Source of the DNA: Persephonella hydrogeniphila
GTDB taxonomy: Bacteria > Aquificota > Aquificia > Aquificales > Hydrogenothermaceae
Reading direction: 5' to 3'
Length of the DNA stretch: 64,000 nt
Assembly: GCF_900215515.1 (NCBI RefSeq)
Contig: NZ_OBEI01000001.1
Location: 491,987 to 555,986 of the forward strand
The position numbers and the translations under genes were made by a program. Positions 27,800 through 36,767 of this stretch are shown piece by piece. Under the pieces are notes generated by a model. That model ran no database searches, had not been told where the DNA came from, and was given only the letters and a program-made list of their open reading frames with translations. The first letter of the stretch is position 1; each line of letters starts with the position of its first letter.

Positions 27800-29578
27800 T
27801 CAGAATGTTTTATAACTGTTTAAAGATTTATGTATAAACTCAGGAATATCTTCTGTTTTGTCCACCTTAAAAAAACACAGATCTGCATTACAGATATAGG
27901 AAATACACTTTTTCTCCGGTATGTATCCTAACTTTTTGACTTCTTCACTGTCTACTGTATGAACAGATACCCAGTATGGAAAAACAGAAAAGATCTCAGG
28001 CAAAACTTCAGGACATGAGTATATATGAACTGATAAAGGTGGATACAGATATATAAAAAAACCTATGGCTGTATTTATATTTACTTTTCCAGGAAGGTGT
28101 TTTATAAGTATATCTGCAAAATCTCTATACTCTGTTTTTCCTGTCAGAAGATACAGATAATAAAAGTAATGAACAGCTCTTCTGTTTAGAAGGAATATAT
28201 CGTCTATAAAGGATATCCTGTTTGTACTCAGACCTGTGTCTTTAAAATCTGTGAGAATTTTAAGCTTCTTAGAAAAGTAGTGCTTTTTCAGTATAGAAAA
28301 CAGTTCTTCGGCTTTTTTAAGATATCTTATCTTACCGGTCAGCTGATAAGCTGTAATAAGAGCTTCCAGTGTGTAGATATTCTGGCTGAGATAAAAATCT
28401 TTATTATCTTTTGAGTAATAAACTCCTTTTTTTGTGAAACTCTCAGAAATAACCCTGTTTAGAACAGCGATTCCTATCGTTTTGTACTTATCATTTTTTG
28501 TAAAGGCATATCCGTACAGGAGAGCCTTTGACATTAATGCGTTGACCCCGTAGTAGAACTCTTTTTCTATTTTTGGAGAGTATCCTAACTCTTTTATGGC
28601 TCTTTCTCTGTCTTTTCTGCCTAAAACAAAAAACTCCTCACCTGTCATAAGTAGTGTTCCGTCTTCATCAACTATGTCAGCTCCCTGAGAGTTATAAAAA
28701 AGGCTGTTTTCTCTGCTGTACAGCCTTTCTATAGAAAAATCAAGTAAGGATATGGCTGATCTAAGGTATTTTTTATCAGTTGTTCCTCCATAGATATCAA
28801 AAAACATAACAGATAGATCAGCTTGATCTTTCAGTAATTTTTCATAATGGGGTTGAGTCCAGAACTCATTAACGCTGTACCTGAAAATACCCTCCTCAAC
28901 AGGATCTATCAGTTTCATATAGCCTTCAACAGTTTTTGTCAGCATATTTTTTGCTTCTTTACTGTTAAAAAATTTCCAGTAGATCAGAAGAAAGTGGGGA
29001 AGTTCTTCCTCTGGAAATTTTGGATATCCATAGAAACCTCCATTTTCACTGTCAAATCTTATCTTTACAGATTTGAAAACCTTTTTGATATAGGAAGGTG
29101 ACGGTTCTTTTTCCTTTACTTTCATAAAAAATCTTTTCTTGATTCTTTCAGATTTTTTCTTGTTTTCTTCTGATATTTTTTTTATCTGTTGAGGGTTTAA
29201 AGAAGCAAAGTAAGATAGAACTCTGTACATATCTTCAGGTGAAAGATAAATTCCTCCCCATAAAATATTTCCGTTACTGTCAAGGATAACTGTTGATGGC
29301 AGTCCTCCCTGATTATATCTTTTGTTTATATCTGGTCTTTTTTCTGCATCAACTCTGACAGGGATGTAGTGTTTTTCTATTATCTTGATAACATCTTTGT
29401 CTCTGTATGTAGTATTTTCCATCACATTGCACCAGTGACACCACTGGGCGTATATATCAAGTAAGATCAGTTTTTTATCCTCTGTAGCTTTTTTTAAGCC
29501 CTCTTCAAAGGAGTACCACTTTATCTCGCTACCGTATGATAAAGAAATTAGAATAAGTAAAACAGCTAAAAATCTCAT
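27800..29578 (-). CDS. Secreted thioredoxin-domain protein (YyaL/DUF255-like)
   Basis: About 592 residues. There is a signal peptide (FLAVLLILISLSYG), then a thioredoxin-like domain with WCHWC as the redox motif (LDIYAQWCHWCNVMENTTY) and the cis-Pro region GGLPSTVILD. A long C-terminal region is alpha-helical and resembles the (alpha/alpha)6 barrel of the YyaL/spermatogenesis-associated-20 family. The signal peptide places it in the periplasm, which is unlike cytoplasmic YyaL. Met at 29578 is chosen because it starts the signal peptide; an in-frame start 54 nt upstream adds an implausible N-terminus. It lies 43 nt after cobO on the same strand. Confidence 0.82.
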   Translation of the reverse strand: MRFLAVLLILISLSYGSEIKWYSFEEGLKKATEDKKLILLDIYAQWCHWCNVMENTTYRDKDVIKIIEKHYIPVRVDAEKRPDINKRYNQGGLPSTVILDSNGNILWGGIYLSPEDMYRVLSYFASLNPQQIKKISEENKKKSERIKKRFFMKVKEKEPSPSYIKKVFKSVKIRFDSENGGFYGYPKFPEEELPHFLLIYWKFFNSKEAKNMLTKTVEGYMKLIDPVEEGIFRYSVNEFWTQPHYEKLLKDQADLSVMFFDIYGGTTDKKYLRSAISLLDFSIERLYSRENSLFYNSQGADIVDEDGTLLMTGEEFFVLGRKDRERAIKELGYSPKIEKEFYYGVNALMSKALLYGYAFTKNDKYKTIGIAVLNRVISESFTKKGVYYSKDNKDFYLSQNIYTLEALITAYQLTGKIRYLKKAEELFSILKKHYFSKKLKILTDFKDTGLSTNRISFIDDIFLLNRRAVHYFYYLYLLTGKTEYRDFADILIKHLPGKVNINTAIGFFIYLYPPLSVHIYSCPEVLPEIFSVFPYWVSVHTVDSEEVKKLGYIPEKKCISYICNADLCFFKVDKTEDIPEFIHKSLNSYKTF

Positions 29579-29621
29579 ATATAAAGCATATGTAGAAAAT
29601 GGGAAAATTCTATAACAAAAA

Positions 29622-30176
29622 TCAGTAATCAAGCCCCTTTTTGGCAGGAATTCCTTTTTTAAAAGGGTGTTTTATCTCTTTCATCTCGGTAACAAGGTCT
29701 GCCACTTCAAGAACCCAGCCAGGACAGTACCTTCCTGTGAGAATAAAATCAGCCTTTTCTCTGTTTTCAAGCAGAATTTTTTTTAGTTCATTCTCTTCTA
29801 CAAGTCTGTAATGAAGAGCTACACATATCTCATCGAGTATATACAGATCATGTTCTTCATTAAGAATGGAGTTTTTCAGTTTATCGATACCATCCTGTGC
29901 AAGCTGATAATCTACAGCTGTAAATGGTTTAAATCCTTTTTTAGCAAGCTCAGGATTTTTTTTAATCTCCTCTTCAGGAAGATAAAAACCTTTCCTGCCG
30001 AAGCTTTCTATATCGAAGTTTTTTAATTTTGACAAAACATAATACTCTGAAGATAACTCCTTTACCTTCATAAACTGAACCATAAGAACTTTCAGACCAG
30101 CACCAACAGCCCTTATACCTGTTCCTACTGCCGCTGTTGTTTTGCCTTTTCCGTCTCCTGTGAAAACATAGATCAT
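29622..30176 (-). CDS. cobO: Corrinoid adenosyltransferase (CobA/CobO/BtuR type)
   Basis: A 184-residue P-loop enzyme that adenosylates cobalamin. The N-terminal loop reads FTGDGKGKTTAAVGTGIRA. Later motifs are LYILDEICVALHYRLV, ENREKADFILTGRYCPGWVLEVADLVTEM and KGIPAKKGLDY, diagnostic of this family. The ATG overlaps the nrdJ stop by 4 nt (ATGA), so the enzyme that makes adenosylcobalamin is translated together with a reductase that needs it. Confidence 0.96.
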   Translation of the reverse strand: MIYVFTGDGKGKTTAAVGTGIRAVGAGLKVLMVQFMKVKELSSEYYVLSKLKNFDIESFGRKGFYLPEEEIKKNPELAKKGFKPFTAVDYQLAQDGIDKLKNSILNEEHDLYILDEICVALHYRLVEENELKKILLENREKADFILTGRYCPGWVLEVADLVTEMKEIKHPFKKGIPAKKGLDY

Positions 30177-32734
30177 AGCTCACACACACTCCATCCGCAT
30201 ACTGGGCATTTTTTACAACCTTCCATATTGACAAGGGGAGAGCCACAAACAGGGCATTTTTCCAGTTCCCCCTCTTTTTCTTCCTGTTCTTCTTTTTCTT
30301 CATAAAATCTTCCTGACTCTTTGTATATTGTAGGACCTTTTGCTTTGATGTCTTTGAAAGATGTGAGCTTCGTTTCCTCCTTTTTTTCTTCCTCTTCGGC
30401 ACCGGCTATATAAACACCCTTTATCGATTTGTACCTGTAAACTGTTAGACCTTTACAACCCAGAGCATGGGCAAGAAGATACGCTTTTTTCATATCTTCT
30501 ACAGTGGCATCTTCAGGAAAGTTTATTGTTTTAGAAACTGAAGAGTCAGTCCATTTCTGTACAGAGGCAAGAGCTTTTACATGATCTTCTGCTGATATAT
30601 CGAGTGCTGTTACAAAAACCTTTTTCCATTTTTCAGGTATGTATTTTATATGTTGAATACTTCCTTCATGTCTTGATACATCTTTTATAAGAAAATCATC
30701 AAAGAGACCTTCCCTCTCCATAGTCTTTTCAAAAACAGGATCTACATAATAAAAAGTACCTACAGTTACCTTCTTCTCATAAACGAGACTGAAAACAGGC
30801 TCTATACCAGAAGATGTACCTGCTATCATGCTGATCGAACCTGTTGGAGCAACAACAGTTGTAAAAGCATTCCTTAATCCGTATTTTTTTATTTTTTTAA
30901 CAAGTCCGTCCCAGTCTAAATTCCAGCTCTCTCTTTCTTCGAAGCCTTTTATAGGCAGTTTTCCCTCAGGATAAAAACTTTTTCTGTAAGTTGGAAATTT
31001 ACCTCTCTGCTTTGCCCTCTCGACAGATTCGTCTTTTGAATAATAATTAACAAACTCCATTACCTTTTCCATCCATTTCCTTCCTTCATTACTGTTATAA
31101 GGAATCTCAAGTTCAAACAGCATATCTGCAAGACCCATTATCCCAAGTCCTATTTTTCTATTTCTGAGTGTTGTTTTTTCTATATCAGGAAATGGGTACT
31201 TGTTTATATCAAGGACATTATCAAGGAATCGTGTTGCTATTCTTACAGCCTTTTCAAAATCCTCCCAGTCAAAATAAACATTCCTTTTTTCTCCATTGTA
31301 CTCCTCTTTTATAAATGCCCACAGATTAAGAGAACCAAGATCGCAGCTCTCGTTAGGATACAGGACAACCTCCCCACAGGGATTAGTTGCGTATATCCTT
31401 CCCATAGATTTTAATAAGGGGTTATATCTGTTTATATTGTCATCAAATAAAAGACCCGGCTCTGCTGACTCCCAACCTTCGTATACGATCATATCAAATA
31501 AAGCCCTCGGGTTTACATACTTCCATACACTCCCATCCCTCGGGTTTATGAGGGGATACGGCTTGTTCTCTCTGTAGTAATCCCAGAAATCCTCCTTTAA
31601 AAAGACAGATATATTAAAGTTTGTCAGCTGTTTATTTCCTTTTTTTGCAACAATAAACTCCTCGATATCTGGGTGGTCTGAGTTCAGTATTCCCATATTT
31701 GCTCCCCTTCTTACACCACCCTGCTTTATAACATCTGTCATCTTGTCATAAAGGGTCATAAACGCTATTGGACCTGAACTTTTACCATGGGTCGTACTGA
31801 TATAATCACCTTTTGGTCTCAGTTTTGAGAAGTTATATCCGCATCCACCTCCTGCCTTGAATATGAGAGCTGCCCTTTTAAGTGTTTCCATAATAGAAAC
31901 AATAGAATCTTCCATATCAAGCACAAAACATGCCATTCCCATACCGAGAGGATTTCCAAAATTAACAAGAACAGGCGTATTAGGCATAAATTTTTTGTGG
32001 GTCATCAACTCAAAATACTCTTTTATCTCCCTCTCATAATCGTCAAATTCTCCATTTGAAAGCATTTTTACTATCTGTGATAAAGGCTTTTTCATATGTC
32101 TTTCTCTGTTTAGCCTGTTATAAACTCTTATAAGACCCTCTATATGGTATCTGTTAAGTTTGTACTCTCCTATCTTTAGTTTTCCTTCTAACTGCTGTGG
32201 GGAAAACTCTTCATCTACCTGTTTCTTTTTGAGCTTCTTTATAGAGTAAACCCTTTCATCATACAGAATAGATGGAATGGTTGTATGGATAGCTACCCTC
32301 TCAAAAAGCTGTTTAGGTGATTCTATTATCCTTCCTTCTCTATCTTTTGATAGGTATCTTGAAGCGAGAACTCTTAGGGCATTTATATCGAACCTTTTAT
32401 CTATCTCGTCAATCTCTTTTTTGTTCAGTATCTGCTGTTTTTCTTTTCTTATTTCTGCCCTTTTCTGTCTGTACAGAATGTAAGCCTTTGCTACTTTTGC
32501 AAGTCCTTCTTCTATTAAAACCTGCTCAACTGTATCCTGAACCTGTTCAACTGTTGGTAGTTGATCTTTTTTTAATGTTTTTTTTAGCCTTTCTACAACT
32601 TTTTTAGAAAGTTTTTCAGCTGTTTTTCTGTCCTTTTCGCCAACAGCAAGCATAGCTTTCCATATAGCATTTGTTATTTTGTCTGGATTAAAATCAACAA
32701 TACGACCGTCCCTTTTTATAATTTTGGAAATCAT
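30173..32734 (-). CDS. nrdJ: Adenosylcobalamin-dependent (class II) ribonucleotide reductase
   Basis: An 853-residue single-chain reductase that makes deoxynucleotides independently of oxygen. An N-terminal ATP cone (IIKRDGRIVDFNPDKITNAIWKAM) gives allosteric control. The alpha/beta barrel holds the conserved segments GGGCGYNFSKLRP, CGEVVLYPNESCDLGSLNL and TGSISMIAGTSSGIEP. The C-terminus ends in a cysteine-rich zinc-ribbon-like tail (CPVCG...CPVCGWSVCEL) that probably shuttles reducing equivalents. ATG 32734 is preferred because GGGGTGG lies 4 nt upstream; an in-frame ATG at 32755 adds seven residues. No radical-subunit gene is nearby, as expected. Confidence 0.96.
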   Translation of the reverse strand: MISKIIKRDGRIVDFNPDKITNAIWKAMLAVGEKDRKTAEKLSKKVVERLKKTLKKDQLPTVEQVQDTVEQVLIEEGLAKVAKAYILYRQKRAEIRKEKQQILNKKEIDEIDKRFDINALRVLASRYLSKDREGRIIESPKQLFERVAIHTTIPSILYDERVYSIKKLKKKQVDEEFSPQQLEGKLKIGEYKLNRYHIEGLIRVYNRLNRERHMKKPLSQIVKMLSNGEFDDYEREIKEYFELMTHKKFMPNTPVLVNFGNPLGMGMACFVLDMEDSIVSIMETLKRAALIFKAGGGCGYNFSKLRPKGDYISTTHGKSSGPIAFMTLYDKMTDVIKQGGVRRGANMGILNSDHPDIEEFIVAKKGNKQLTNFNISVFLKEDFWDYYRENKPYPLINPRDGSVWKYVNPRALFDMIVYEGWESAEPGLLFDDNINRYNPLLKSMGRIYATNPCGEVVLYPNESCDLGSLNLWAFIKEEYNGEKRNVYFDWEDFEKAVRIATRFLDNVLDINKYPFPDIEKTTLRNRKIGLGIMGLADMLFELEIPYNSNEGRKWMEKVMEFVNYYSKDESVERAKQRGKFPTYRKSFYPEGKLPIKGFEERESWNLDWDGLVKKIKKYGLRNAFTTVVAPTGSISMIAGTSSGIEPVFSLVYEKKVTVGTFYYVDPVFEKTMEREGLFDDFLIKDVSRHEGSIQHIKYIPEKWKKVFVTALDISAEDHVKALASVQKWTDSSVSKTINFPEDATVEDMKKAYLLAHALGCKGLTVYRYKSIKGVYIAGAEEEEKKEETKLTSFKDIKAKGPTIYKESGRFYEEKEEQEEKEGELEKCPVCGSPLVNMEGCKKCPVCGWSVCEL

Positions 32735-32800
32735 CTGTCCACCCCTGTACTGCATATACCTATAACTAATTTCGTAATAAAAGAAGAGATATTCAAGGGA

Positions 32801-34081
32801 TTACAGGTATTTTTTTATTCCCTTCCACAGTTTTTTCAGTCTTTCTTTTATCTTGACTTCCCTGCCGTTTTCTGTAGGGTTATAGTACACTTTATTTTTC
32901 AATATTTCAGGTAAAAAGTTCTGCTGAACAAAATTATTAGGATAATCATGGCTGTATTTGTAGCCTTTTCCATATCCTAACTCTTCGGTGAGTCTGGTAG
33001 ATGGATTTCTTAAGGATAAAGGAACAGGAAGATCAGGATATCTCTTTACATCTTCTGAAGCCTTCTGTATTGCAATATAAGTCGCGTTGCTTTTAGGACA
33101 GCTGGCAAGGTATGTTGAAACCTGTGAGAGTATAATTCTTGCTTCGGGCATTCCTATATTCTGTACAGCAGTAAGACAGCTTGTAGCAAGAGTTAGAGCA
33201 TAAGGTTCAGCATTTCCTATATCTTCACTTGCAAGGATAACAAGTCTCCTTGCTATAAATACAGGATCTTCCCCTCCTTCCAACATTCTTGCAAGATAAT
33301 AGACAGCAGCATCAGGATCTGAGCCTCTGATACTTTTTATGAAAGCTGAGATAAGATCATAATGAAGATCCCCATTTTTATCATAGATCAGGTGAGGTTT
33401 TTGGAAAACTGTTTCAATGGTTTTTTTATCTATTACTATGTTATCAGACTTAATAAGATTAACAGCTGTTTCAAGGGCATTCAGTAAAACTCTTGCATCA
33501 CCACCTGAAAACCTAATAATTGTTTCTTTATCTACATACTTTATTTTTTTATTTTTTAGAATAATATCTTTCGTTAATGCCCTATCGATTAGACCGTTAA
33601 GTTCATCTTCAGATAATGGATACAGCTGATAAACACGCATCCTTGAAAGAAGGGGAGAGTTAATACAGAAAGATGGATTTTCTGTGGTAGCTCCTATCAG
33701 TATAATCTCTCCTTTTTCTACAGCCTCCAGAAGAGCATCTTGCTGCGCTTTATTAAATCTATGTATTTCATCAATAAAAAGTACAAGCTTTTTATTAAAA
33801 AATCTATTTTCCCGGGCTGTTTTTATCGCATCTCTTATCTCTTTAACTCCTGATGATATCGCATTCAGCTGGTACAGCTCAGAACCTGTTTCTGACGCAA
33901 TAAGTTTCGCAAGTGTTGTTTTCCCTGTTCCCGGAGGTCCCCACAGCACCATAGAAAAAAGATTTCCTGTCTGAACCATTCTTTTTATAGGTTTTCCCTC
34001 TCCTATCAGATGAGACTGACCTACTACTTCCGAAAGTTTTTTAGGTCTTAATCTCTCAGAAAGAGGTGGTAAATTCTCCAT
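32801..34081 (-). CDS. rarA: Replication-associated recombination protein A (AAA+ ATPase)
   Basis: A 426-residue AAA+ protein of the RarA/MgsA/WRNIP1 family, a clamp-loader-like ATPase acting at stalled forks. N-terminal LSERLRPKKLSEVVGQSHL is followed by Walker A GPPGTGKTTLAKL, Walker B LFIDEIHRFNKAQQDALL, sensor 1 LIGATTENPSF, and a C-terminal tetramerisation domain with LARMLEGGEDPVFIARRLVILASEDIG. Length is normal. Its 5' end faces the tRNA-Gly promoter. Confidence 0.96.
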   Translation of the reverse strand: MENLPPLSERLRPKKLSEVVGQSHLIGEGKPIKRMVQTGNLFSMVLWGPPGTGKTTLAKLIASETGSELYQLNAISSGVKEIRDAIKTARENRFFNKKLVLFIDEIHRFNKAQQDALLEAVEKGEIILIGATTENPSFCINSPLLSRMRVYQLYPLSEDELNGLIDRALTKDIILKNKKIKYVDKETIIRFSGGDARVLLNALETAVNLIKSDNIVIDKKTIETVFQKPHLIYDKNGDLHYDLISAFIKSIRGSDPDAAVYYLARMLEGGEDPVFIARRLVILASEDIGNAEPYALTLATSCLTAVQNIGMPEARIILSQVSTYLASCPKSNATYIAIQKASEDVKRYPDLPVPLSLRNPSTRLTEELGYGKGYKYSHDYPNNFVQQNFLPEILKNKVYYNPTENGREVKIKERLKKLWKGIKKYL

Positions 34082-34092
34082 GCCTATCTACC

Positions 34093-34122
34093 TTGACACA
34101 AAAAAATTTTTGCATATATAAT
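34093..34122 (+). promoter_or_regulatory. Consensus sigma-70 promoter of tRNA-Gly
   Basis: TTGACA (34093-34098) and TATAAT (34117-34122), both perfect, are separated by 18 bp. The start would be near 34129, about 11 nt before the mature tRNA. Confidence 0.85.
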
Positions 34123-34139
34123 ATTTTCCCGTTAAATAA

Positions 34140-34215
34140 GCGAGAGTAGCTCAGTTGGTGGAGCACTTCCTTGCCAAGGAAGGGGTCGCGGGTTCGAGTC
34201 CCGTCTCTCGCTCCA
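34140..34215 (+). tRNA. tRNA-Gly (anticodon GCC)
   Basis: A complete 76-nt cloverleaf. The acceptor stem GCGAGAG (34140-34146) pairs with CTCTCGC (34205-34211). The D arm is GCTCAGTTGGTGGAGC. The anticodon arm is CTTCC-TTGCCAA-GGAAG with anticodon GCC. The T arm has GGTTCGAGTCC. TCCA at the end gives an encoded CCA tail. It lies alone behind a consensus promoter and 4 nt before the stop of the convergent CorC-type gene. Confidence 0.97.
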
Positions 34216-34219
34216 TTAT

Positions 34220-35482
34220 TTAGCTTTCCTGCTCTTCCTCTTTCTTTATTTTTTCGATCATTACTTCCTGAACCCTTCTTATATTTATACTGAGAACGGT
34301 AAACTTCACTCCGTTAACTGTAAGTGTCTCTCCTCTTTTTGGCATTCTTCCTTTTATGTAAATAATCATCCCTCCAACTGTTTCATAGGGACCGTCAGGA
34401 AGCTTAACTCCTATTAAAACCTCAACCTCTTTTAACTCTAACCTCCCATCAACAACTACTTTATCTTGAATGTACTTTTTTATCATTCTTTTTTCTTTTT
34501 TAGAAAACTCATCTCTTATTTCCCCGACAATCTCCTCAAGTACGTCTTCCAGTGTTATTATTCCCATCGTAGCACCCCTTTCATCAACTACAACAGCCAT
34601 ATGGTCTTTAAACTGTTTAAATCCCTTCAGAACATTAGGAAGACTTGTAAACTCAGGAAGATACCTGATAGGTCTTACAAATTTGTCAACAGGATCTTCA
34701 GGAGCGGCAGCTGCAAGGTCGTACGCTCTTAGAACTCCGATTATCTGGTCTATTCTTTTCTTGTAAACAGGAATTCTTGAAAAACCAGTATCTTTAAAGA
34801 TATGTATGATATCCTTTATTCTGCTTCCTGTAGGTACAGCAGCAACATCAGAGAGGGGAACCACGATTTCTCCTAATCTTCTCTCTTCAAATATCAGTAC
34901 ATTTGCCACTATCTTTTTCTCAAACTCTTCTATCCCTTCAGATTCGAGAATAAGGGCATCAAGGAGTTCTTCCCTTGTAAGAATTTTTTCCCTTTTTTGT
35001 TCCAGACGGAATATGAAAAATACGGCTCTGTTTATTATTTTTGCAATTACAAGGAAAGGGTACAGAACTTTACGTGAGAATTCAGCAAAGGGCACTATAA
35101 AGTATATCAACCTGTCAGCATAGTGCTGGAAAACACTTTTGGGTATTATTTCTCCAAATAAAAGGGTAAGAATTATAATAGATTCTGCAAACAACTCCTC
35201 TTTTGATTTTATAAAAGGAACAAATGGAGAGATAGAATGTAAAAAACCAACAAACAGTGCCGTTATAGTAACTATACTGAGGGTTGTACCTATCAGGCAT
35301 ACAGCTACATATTCATCAAATCTTTTTTCAAGGGTTTCGTAGATCTTTTTTGCCCTTTTATCTCCATTTTTAGCGAGATATTTAAGTCTGTTTCTGTCTA
35401 CAGAAAATAATGCAAGTTCTGAACCGGAAAACAGTCCTTCAAGTATAAGAAAGAATAAGATTCCTATAAGATAGCTAATCAT
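34220..35482 (-). CDS. CorC/HlyC-family membrane protein with CBS pair (copy 1)
   Basis: A 420-residue protein with an N-terminal CNNM/DUF21 membrane domain (about 1-190, four helices, starting with LFSGSELALFSVDRNRL), two CBS domains (about 200-325: VPLSDVAAVP, FKDHMAVVVDERGATMGIITLEDVLEEIVGEI) and a C-terminal CorC_HlyC domain (about 340-415). The family is linked to magnesium or cobalt export. GGAGG lies before the ATG, which overlaps the paralogue upstream by 8 nt. Confidence 0.92.
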   Translation of the reverse strand: MISYLIGILFFLILEGLFSGSELALFSVDRNRLKYLAKNGDKRAKKIYETLEKRFDEYVAVCLIGTTLSIVTITALFVGFLHSISPFVPFIKSKEELFAESIIILTLLFGEIIPKSVFQHYADRLIYFIVPFAEFSRKVLYPFLVIAKIINRAVFFIFRLEQKREKILTREELLDALILESEGIEEFEKKIVANVLIFEERRLGEIVVPLSDVAAVPTGSRIKDIIHIFKDTGFSRIPVYKKRIDQIIGVLRAYDLAAAAPEDPVDKFVRPIRYLPEFTSLPNVLKGFKQFKDHMAVVVDERGATMGIITLEDVLEEIVGEIRDEFSKKEKRMIKKYIQDKVVVDGRLELKEVEVLIGVKLPDGPYETVGGMIIYIKGRMPKRGETLTVNGVKFTVLSINIRRVQEVMIEKIKKEEEQES

Positions 35483-36767
35483 TTCCCTCCTTCTTCTCCT
35501 CTTCTGTGGTTTCTGAGATCTTTTCGATAATTACAGATATAATCCGGTTACTTTCCATTTTTTCTATTTTGAACCTGTATCCTTCATAGATAAACTCTTC
35601 ACCTTCTTTGGGAAATCTCTTCAGATAATCTAAGATAAAACCAGCTACAGTATCAAATTCATAGTCTTCAGGAAGTTGTATACCTATATCTTCCTCAAGG
35701 ATTTCTACTTCTAATTTTCCTGATACTCTCCATTTATTGTCTTCAAGCTTCTGTAAAAATGGTTCTTCAACTTCATACTCTTCAGGGATATCCCCAACAA
35801 TAAACTCCAGTATGTCCTGAAATGTTATAAGACCTACAACAGTTCCGTGCTCATCTACAACTATAGCTATATGGTTTTTTGTTTCTTCAAACTTTTTCAT
35901 AAGATCAAGAAGGGGTGTAAACTCCGGAACAAAATAAGGTTTTCTGAGAAATCTGTCTATTTTTTCTTCTCTGCCTTCAAACTTCAGAAATATAATATCC
36001 TTTACATACAGAATTCCCACTATATTATCGAGGGAGTTTTCATAAACAGGAATTCTGCTGTAATCATGTTCTCTGATTATCTCGAGAACTTCTCTCACTG
36101 TTTTCCCTTTTTCTATTGCAAAGATATCCCTGCGGGGCGTCATTATCTCGCTTACAGCTACTTCATGTAATTCCAAAGCTGCCTCAATTACCTCTTTTTC
36201 TTCTTCTGTGAATATCTTTTTTTCTGTTCCTGCAGAGATAATTGATAGAAGTTCATCTTCAGAAAGCTTATGATTCTCTACCGGAAGTTCAAGTCCTGCC
36301 TTTTTCAGAATATATTCTGCAAGTTTTGTAAACAAAAATCTGAAAGGAGTTATAGCCATATAGAAAAGGTAGAACGGTCTTGCAGCAAAAAGGGCATACC
36401 TTTCTGGGTAGTATGAGCCTATTGTCTTAGGGGTTATTTCTCCAAAAGTAAGTATAAGGATAGTCATTATAACAATAGCAACAAACAGGTACTCTTTCCC
36501 AAGGTAATGGATGACAAGGCCTGAAGTTATAGCTGAAGCTGTTATATTAACAAGTTCATTTCCTATAAGAAATGTAACAACCAGTTCTTTTGGTTTTGAT
36601 CTCAGCCAGTCTGCTATCTGTGCAGACTTTTTTCCTTCTTTTGCAAGTCTTTTGATTTTGAGCCAGTCCATTGAGAAAAAGGAGGACTCTATACCGGCAA
36701 AAAATGCTGAAAGGAGAAGAAGAAGGAAAATTATTCCGATTTTTATGAGAAGTTCAGTCTCAAGCAA
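35475..36767 (-). CDS. CorC/HlyC-family membrane protein with CBS pair (copy 2)
   Basis: A 430-residue tandem paralogue of the next gene with the same layout: a DUF21 membrane domain (LLSAFFAGIESSFFSMDWLKIKRL), a CBS pair (VSEIMTPRRDIFAIEKG; KNHIAIVVDEHGTVVGLITFQDILEFIVGDI) and a C-terminal CorC_HlyC domain. The start is TTG at 36767, inside the 3' end of the ABC ATPase gene (8-nt overlap), with GGGAGG about 12 nt upstream. The two paralogues may form a heteromeric transporter. Confidence 0.9.
   Translation of the reverse strand: MLETELLIKIGIIFLLLLLSAFFAGIESSFFSMDWLKIKRLAKEGKKSAQIADWLRSKPKELVVTFLIGNELVNITASAITSGLVIHYLGKEYLFVAIVIMTILILTFGEITPKTIGSYYPERYALFAARPFYLFYMAITPFRFLFTKLAEYILKKAGLELPVENHKLSEDELLSIISAGTEKKIFTEEEKEVIEAALELHEVAVSEIMTPRRDIFAIEKGKTVREVLEIIREHDYSRIPVYENSLDNIVGILYVKDIIFLKFEGREEKIDRFLRKPYFVPEFTPLLDLMKKFEETKNHIAIVVDEHGTVVGLITFQDILEFIVGDIPEEYEVEEPFLQKLEDNKWRVSGKLEVEILEEDIGIQLPEDYEFDTVAGFILDYLKRFPKEGEEFIYEGYRFKIEKMESNRIISVIIEKISETTEEEKKEGND

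Noticed and set aside
29578..29632. Extended N-terminus of the thioredoxin-domain protein
   Set aside because: The extra 18 residues precede a well-formed signal peptide and lack a ribosome site.
32317..32607. Long opposite-strand reading frames inside conserved genes (for example within nrdJ, rarA and trpB)
   Set aside because: They are low-complexity, Leu/Phe/Ser-rich shadows of A-rich coding sequence without ribosome sites.
32735..32800. Cobalamin riboswitch upstream of nrdJ
   Set aside because: The gap to rarA is under 70 nt and no B12-box-like sequence is seen; it is too short for the element.
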